From Haloarcula laminariae (GTDB lineage: Archaea > Halobacteriota > Halobacteria > Halobacteriales > Haloarculaceae), in assembly GCF_025457605.1 (NCBI RefSeq), contig NZ_JAMZFY010000001.1, positions 1,612,001 to 1,676,000 of the forward strand: a stretch of DNA of 64,000 bases, given 5' to 3'. The position numbers and the translations under genes are program-made. Positions within the stretch are counted from its first letter, which is position 1. Every line of letters begins with the position of its first letter. Of this stretch, positions 60,068 through 64,000 are shown piece after piece. The notes beneath the pieces were generated by a model. The model saw only the letters and a program-made list of their open reading frames with translations, did no database searches and was not told the DNA's origin.

Positions 60068-61003
60068 ATGGCAGACACGCGCGAGACGGACCACATCCCG
60101 ACGCCGTCGGTGAGGGCGACGGCGAGACAGGCCCTGGTGACCGGGGTCGCACTGACGATTCCGCTGTTCGTGACGCTGCTGGTCATCGGGTTCGTCGTGA
60201 ACGCCCTCTCGAACGTCCTCGACCCCGTCGTCACCTTCGCCTTCCAGCTGAGCGGCTCGCGGCTGGTGGCGTCCGAGACGCCGGCCGCCCTGGTCAAACT
60301 GGTCGCCGTGATCGTCCTCTTCGTCAGTGTCCTCTGTATCGGCTTCGTCGCGGAGCGACACCCCGGGACGGGTCGTATCGAGTCGGTGTTCGACGCCACG
60401 ATGGAGCGCATTCCGGGGGTGGGGTCTATCTACACCAGCTTCGACGAGATGAGTAAGATGCTCTTAGACAGCGATACGCAGAGCTTCCAGGAGGTCGTCC
60501 TGGTCGAACACCCCACGCCGGATTCCTACACCGTCGCCTTCGTCACTGCGAGCACGCCGGAGACGATCGAGCGGGCGACCGGCAACGACGAGATGGTGAC
60601 GCTGTTCATGCCGATGGCGCCGAACCCGGTGATGGGTGGCCACGTCGTCCACGTCCCGACGAGCAAGGTCTACGACGTGGACATGACCGTCGAGGAGGGG
60701 CTGCGCTCCATCGTCACCAGCGGTGTGGCCGTCGGCGAGACCGACGAGCACGCGGTTCTCGGTACCGACGCCCGAGGAACCGAGTTCAGCTACCCGCCCC
60801 AGAGCCAGTATCACCCCGACGCCGGGACACAGCCGACGCCGCCGAACGCCGGCCGCGACCGCGAGGCCGCATACAGCGACGACATCGACGCCCAGCACGC
60901 CGACACACCGGCGGCGGTCGCAAGACAGGGCGATGGGGACACTGTCGGCTCGGAGACGAGCACACCCGAAGATATCGAACCCGCCGAGGAGGAACAGGGT
61001 TAG
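60068..61003 (+). CDS. DUF502 membrane protein
   Basis: A 311-aa protein. Two N-terminal helices (about 25-48 and 78-98) precede the conserved cytosolic DUF502 domain with GVGSIYTSFDEMSKMLL, VEHPTPDSYTVAFVT and MVTLFMPMAPNPVMGGHVVHVP (about 110-210). A long acidic tail follows. Its plant homologue LCV2/COV is linked to membrane traffic; the archaeal role is unknown. Confidence 0.86.
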   Translation: MADTRETDHIPTPSVRATARQALVTGVALTIPLFVTLLVIGFVVNALSNVLDPVVTFAFQLSGSRLVASETPAALVKLVAVIVLFVSVLCIGFVAERHPGTGRIESVFDATMERIPGVGSIYTSFDEMSKMLLDSDTQSFQEVVLVEHPTPDSYTVAFVTASTPETIERATGNDEMVTLFMPMAPNPVMGGHVVHVPTSKVYDVDMTVEEGLRSIVTSGVAVGETDEHAVLGTDARGTEFSYPPQSQYHPDAGTQPTPPNAGRDREAAYSDDIDAQHADTPAAVARQGDGDTVGSETSTPEDIEPAEEEQG

Positions 61004-61043
61004 GTAGCTCCCTCCCCCAGTAGGGACGTATGAGTTTTAAGCC

Positions 61044-62120
61044 ATGATCGGGGTAGTAATTGCCGGCCTGGTCTCGCTCGTCGGGCGGCCGGTACGGGCC
61101 CACGTCGACTACGTGACGGACTCGGGGGCCGAGACGCTGGACCCCGTGGCCTTCACCACCGACGTGCTATCGGACCCGTTCAACGCGGGGGTGTTCCTCG
61201 TCAGCGGGCTCGCAGTCACCGTCGGTATCGCGGCCTACCTCTGGGTCAGGCCGACCGTCACCGACATCGTCGTCCTGCGGGAGAAACTGGCGAGCTACGC
61301 CGACCTGGTCCCGTGGATGCTCAGACTCGCTGTCGGCCTGCCGCTCATCGGCGCCGGCTTCGAGGGGTACCTGTTTGCCCCGACGGTCACCTTCAACCTC
61401 GGCGCGAACCCGTTGCTCAGGGTCCTCTTTATCGGTCTGGGCTTTGCCATTCTGTTCGGGCTGGCGACCCGCATCGCCGCGACGGTCGGGTTGGTGACCT
61501 ACGGCTGGGCGCTCGCGACCGAGCCCGGCGTGTTCCTCGCCGTCGAGTACGTCCCCATCTTCCTGGCGCTGTTCGTCCTCGGCGGCGGCCGCCCCAGCGC
61601 CGACGACATGCTACTGGAGGTCGCGAGCACCGACGGGAGCCTCTACGGCCGAATCGACCCGGTCCACCATCTCAAATCCTATCTGGACGAGCGGACCCGG
61701 CCGCTCCGGCCGTACGTGCCTGTGATACTCCGCGTCGGGATGGGGGTCTCCTTCATCTATCTAGGTCTCATCCAGAAGCTGGCCCAGCCAAGTAGCGGGC
61801 TGGCCGTCGTCGAAAAGTACAACCTCACCGCTGTGGTCCCCGTCGACCCGGGGCTGTGGGTCGTCGGCGCCGGCGTCACGGAGATAGCCGTCGGCGTTGC
61901 GCTCATCGCGGGCTTTTTCATCCGTGGCGCGGCCGCTACCTCGTTCGTCCTGTTCACGGTGACGCTGTTTGGCCTGCCGGACGACCCGGTGCTGGCCCAC
62001 GTCGCGCTGTTCGGGATGGCTTCGGCCGTGTTCACGCTCGGCGCCGGCCCGCTCTCTTTCGACCGCTGGTTCGGCCGCCCCGCGGTCGGGGAAGACGAGT
62101 CCGTCGTCCCGGCCGACTGA
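61044..62120 (+). CDS. DoxX family membrane protein
   Basis: A 358-aa membrane protein with eight or nine helices. DoxX-like segments recur twice: about 90-180 (WMLRLAVGLPLIGAGFEGYLF) and about 225-340 (VILRVGMGVSFIYLGLIQKLAQP). This looks like a duplicated four-helix unit. DoxX proteins accept electrons from thiosulfate or act in redox membrane complexes. Function here unknown. 40 bp after DUF502, probably the same operon. Confidence 0.82.
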   Translation: MIGVVIAGLVSLVGRPVRAHVDYVTDSGAETLDPVAFTTDVLSDPFNAGVFLVSGLAVTVGIAAYLWVRPTVTDIVVLREKLASYADLVPWMLRLAVGLPLIGAGFEGYLFAPTVTFNLGANPLLRVLFIGLGFAILFGLATRIAATVGLVTYGWALATEPGVFLAVEYVPIFLALFVLGGGRPSADDMLLEVASTDGSLYGRIDPVHHLKSYLDERTRPLRPYVPVILRVGMGVSFIYLGLIQKLAQPSSGLAVVEKYNLTAVVPVDPGLWVVGAGVTEIAVGVALIAGFFIRGAAATSFVLFTVTLFGLPDDPVLAHVALFGMASAVFTLGAGPLSFDRWFGRPAVGEDESVVPAD

Positions 62121-62126
62121 GACGGC

Positions 62127-62561
62127 TCAGGCGCCCGGCCACCGGTCGAGTTCCGTCCGGTTACCGCTCTCGTTGTAATACACGGTGACCGTGTCGGTGG
62201 ACCGCACGCGCCTGCCGTAGGCGTTGTCCTCGCCGATCTGGACGATATCCCCCTGTTCGACCGGTTCAGTCCGGTTCACGCCCGCTAGCTCTGACCAGTT
62301 CGCCTTCGCTTCTCCCCGGGGCCCCTCGAACTCGAGACGACCGGCCGGTATCGGGTCGCCCCGGCTGTGTGTCACCAGCAAGAGCCCGTTGTCCTCGGCG
62401 TAGTCGTAGGTGAAGTTCGCCTGCGGGGGCCCGCCCCCGCTGTCCTCGCCGACGACCAGGACGTTGATGCCGACCACCGCAGTCACGATGACCGTCATGC
62501 CCACGAGCAGCCCGATGCCGATAGATTCCGACATCGCGCGGTCTCCAGTACGCGGTCCCAT
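62127..62561 (-). CDS. Type IV pilin-like protein
   Basis: A 144-aa protein. The N-terminal GDRAMSESIGIGLLVGMTVIVTAVVG is a class III (pilin) signal, with positive charge before the hydrophobic helix. The ATG at 62561 was preferred over the ATG at 62534, since it keeps the Arg-containing leader. The rest is a small beta-rich extracellular domain with N-glycosylation-like sites (NFTY, NRTE, NESG). It is likely a minor pilin or pilin-like protein processed by PibD. Convergent with DoxX. Confidence 0.8.
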   Translation of the reverse strand: MGPRTGDRAMSESIGIGLLVGMTVIVTAVVGINVLVVGEDSGGGPPQANFTYDYAEDNGLLLVTHSRGDPIPAGRLEFEGPRGEAKANWSELAGVNRTEPVEQGDIVQIGEDNAYGRRVRSTDTVTVYYNESGNRTELDRWPGA

Positions 62562-62663
62562 CGGTACCCACTCGTATGTACACGACCATAAGGCTGTTCG
62601 GCCAGCTGTCGTTCAGCGCGAGCCGGTCAGACGGGCGCGTCGACGGCGTCGCCCGCCACCTCG

Positions 62664-63422
62664 TCACTCGCTTCTCGTGACGACTACGTCGGTGTCGGCG
62701 AACGCGTCGGCGAGTTCACCGGGGAGTGGCTCGTCGGTGACGAACAGGTCGATAGCCGCCGGCTCGGCGACGGTGACGAAGCTGCGCTCGCCGAACTTCG
62801 AGCTGTCGGCCACCAGCACGACGCGCCTGGCGTTGGCCACCATCGCCCGCTTGACTGCCGCCTCGTCCTCGTCCGGGGTCGACAGCCCCGTGTCGGCCGT
62901 GACGCCGTTGGTCCCGAGAAAGAGGATGTCGAAGTGGCGCTGGTCGAGGAAGGATTCGGCGGCCGGCCCGACGCAGGCGTGACTGCGCGACCGGACGGTC
63001 CCGCCGGTCAGCTTCACGTCGACGTCGGTGTCGGCAAGCTCCAGGGCGATTTCGGGCATGTTCGACACTCCGACGTAGCCGTCGTCCGGTGCGGCCCGCG
63101 CGACCTCCATCGTGGTCGTCCCGGCGTCGAAACACACGACGTGGCCGTCGCGTATCTCCTCGCTCGCCCGGGCCGCGATAGCCTCTTTGACTTCGAGTCG
63201 GTCGACCTCCCGCTTGTCGTAGGACCGCTCGCGGCCCACCGACGAGACGGGGACGGCGCCGCCGTGGGACCGCTCGATGCGGCCCTCCGCCTCCAGGTCC
63301 TGGAGGTCGCGGCGGATGGTCGCTTTCGAGAACTCGAGTTCCTCGGCCAGCGTCGCGACCGAACAGCCGTCCTGTTCGGTCACCAGTTGAACGATAGTGC
63401 GCTTGCGCTCGGCGGGGAGCAT
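62664..63422 (-). CDS. glpR: DeoR/GlpR-family transcription regulator
   Basis: A 252-aa protein. The N-terminal HTH (about 1-60; RKRTIVQLVTEQDGCSVATLAEELEFSKATIRRDLQDLE) and the C-terminal sugar-phosphate sensor domain (about 75-230; VVCFDAGTTTMEVAR, NMPEIALEL, LTGGTVRSRSHACVGP, DILFLGTNGV) are typical of DeoR proteins and of haloarchaeal GlpR. Haloarchaeal GlpR represses glucose/fructose catabolic genes including pfkB and kdgK. No sugar kinase is adjacent here. leuB lies upstream on the same strand, 88 bp away. Confidence 0.88.
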   Translation of the reverse strand: MLPAERKRTIVQLVTEQDGCSVATLAEELEFSKATIRRDLQDLEAEGRIERSHGGAVPVSSVGRERSYDKREVDRLEVKEAIAARASEEIRDGHVVCFDAGTTTMEVARAAPDDGYVGVSNMPEIALELADTDVDVKLTGGTVRSRSHACVGPAAESFLDQRHFDILFLGTNGVTADTGLSTPDEDEAAVKRAMVANARRVVLVADSSKFGERSFVTVAEPAAIDLFVTDEPLPGELADAFADTDVVVTRSE

Positions 63423-63510
63423 CTACGCCGGCTTGGACCGCGCCGGACTTAGCAGTTCCGTCCGGTTCTGCGTGTTTCTGCGCGATGTGCCGCGGCAAAG
63501 AGGTGGCCGG

Positions 63511-64000
63511 CTACAGTTCGTCCACGATAGCCTCAGTGACCGCCTCGGTTCCGGCGTCCCCGCCCAGGTCGGGCGTCTTCGGCCCGGATTCGAGCACGGA
63601 TTCGACGGCGGCCCGGACCTGGTCGCCCTCGTCGTCGTAGCCGAGGTGGTCGAGCAGCATGGCGGCCGAGAGCACCATCGCCGATGGGTTCGCGACGCCC
63701 TCGCCGGCGATGTCCGGAGCCGACCCGTGGACCGGCTCGAACAGGGCGTTGTCCTCGCCGACGTTGGCCGACGGCAGGAGTCCGAGCCCGCCGACGAGCC
63801 CGGCAGCGAGGTCCGAGAGCACGTCCCCGGCGAGGTTCGGGCAGATGATGACATCGTAGTTCTCCGGGGTCATCACGAGGTGCATCGCCAGCGCGTCCAT
63901 CAGCGCGGTGTCGTAGTCGGCGTCGCGGTCCTCGCCCACGGCGCTGGCCGTATCGAGGAAGAGCCCGTCCGTCTCGCGCATGACGTTTGCCTTGTGGGCG
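63511..64000 (-). CDS. leuB: 3-Isopropylmalate dehydrogenase LeuB, 3' part
   Basis: The 5' end is beyond the window; the frame is open to its edge ([14 protein letters not shown] at about 63958-63999). The visible C-terminal half has the metal-site region [16 protein letters not shown] (Asp near the catalytic site), [25 protein letters not shown] and [30 protein letters not shown], all typical of IPMDH. It oxidises 3-isopropylmalate in leucine synthesis. A close relation to isocitrate or homoisocitrate dehydrogenase cannot be wholly excluded. Confidence 0.88.
   Translation of the reverse strand, partial: AHKANVMRETDGLFLDTASAVGEDRDADYDTALMDALAMHLVMTPENYDVIICPNLAGDVLSDLAAGLVGGLGLLPSANVGEDNALFEPVHGSAPDIAGEGVANPSAMVLSAAMLLDHLGYDDEGDQVRAAVESVLESGPKTPDLGGDAGTEAVTEAIVDEL

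Overview
This 64 kb window is chromosomal DNA from a halophilic archaeon (class Halobacteria), most like the Haloarcula/Halomicroarcula group. The evidence is high GC with GC-rich third codon positions, very acidic proteins, archaeal TATA-box promoters often only 20-35 nt from the start codon, and Tat/lipobox signal peptides. It also carries archaeal information genes (TFE, Trm56, PriS, GINS, TmcA) and many haloarchaea-restricted families. It is gene dense, with about 78 protein genes and two tRNA-Glu genes. I see no CRISPR array, transposase, provirus or rRNA.

Layout. 1-4.2 kb: the end of a crotonase gene, tRNA-Glu(UUC), a GlmU-like sugar nucleotidyltransferase, a small Zn protein, a DUF21 membrane protein, tRNA-Glu(CUC) and a membrane-anchored winged-helix protein. 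4.25-9.8 kb: a decayed gene remnant, then a complete branched-chain amino acid type ABC transporter (livHMGF) facing a livK-like binding protein whose two halves are in swapped order. 9.9-16.5 kb: thyX, a RAD55-like protein with a HalX response regulator, an MBL hydrolase, a histidine kinase, DUF302, a P-loop protein and superoxide dismutase. 16.7-19.7 kb: photolyase, a crotonase and two small proteins.

19.9-33.8 kb holds the menaquinone genes menF-menD, menB and menA-menC-menE. They are interleaved with a membrane J-domain protein, an acyl-CoA synthetase, and an operon of a double-KaiC ATPase plus a LOV-domain (blue-light) histidine kinase-like protein. 33.9-43.8 kb: an NRDE protein, HTH protein, hemerythrin, PEBP, a sugar epimerase, a DsbA-like lipoprotein, trm56, tfe-DUF2110-DUF5803, an FMN-binding protein and a ferredoxin. 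43.8-49.3 kb: DUF456, tmcA, UspA, MscS, PAC2 and a zinc ribbon. 49.3-53.5 kb: an eIF2B-like protein, a PfkB kinase and a class I aldolase in one orientation, then DUF5799 and OsmC. 53.5-64 kb: a beta-hydroxyacid dehydrogenase, UPF0173, an HtrA-type Tat lipoprotein, TspO, ginS-priS, a GNAT, DUF502, DoxX, a pilin-like protein, a GlpR-type regulator and the 3' part of leuB.

Most striking observations: (1) the LivK-like protein reads as an intact circular permutation; (2) the LOV kinase-like protein keeps its photochemical residues but has lost the N-box Asn, and it sits in an operon with a double KaiC; (3) an undetected gene remnant lies at 4250-4462; (4) the eIF2B-like protein beside the PfkB/aldolase pair lacks the Cys expected of ribose-1,5-bisphosphate isomerase.
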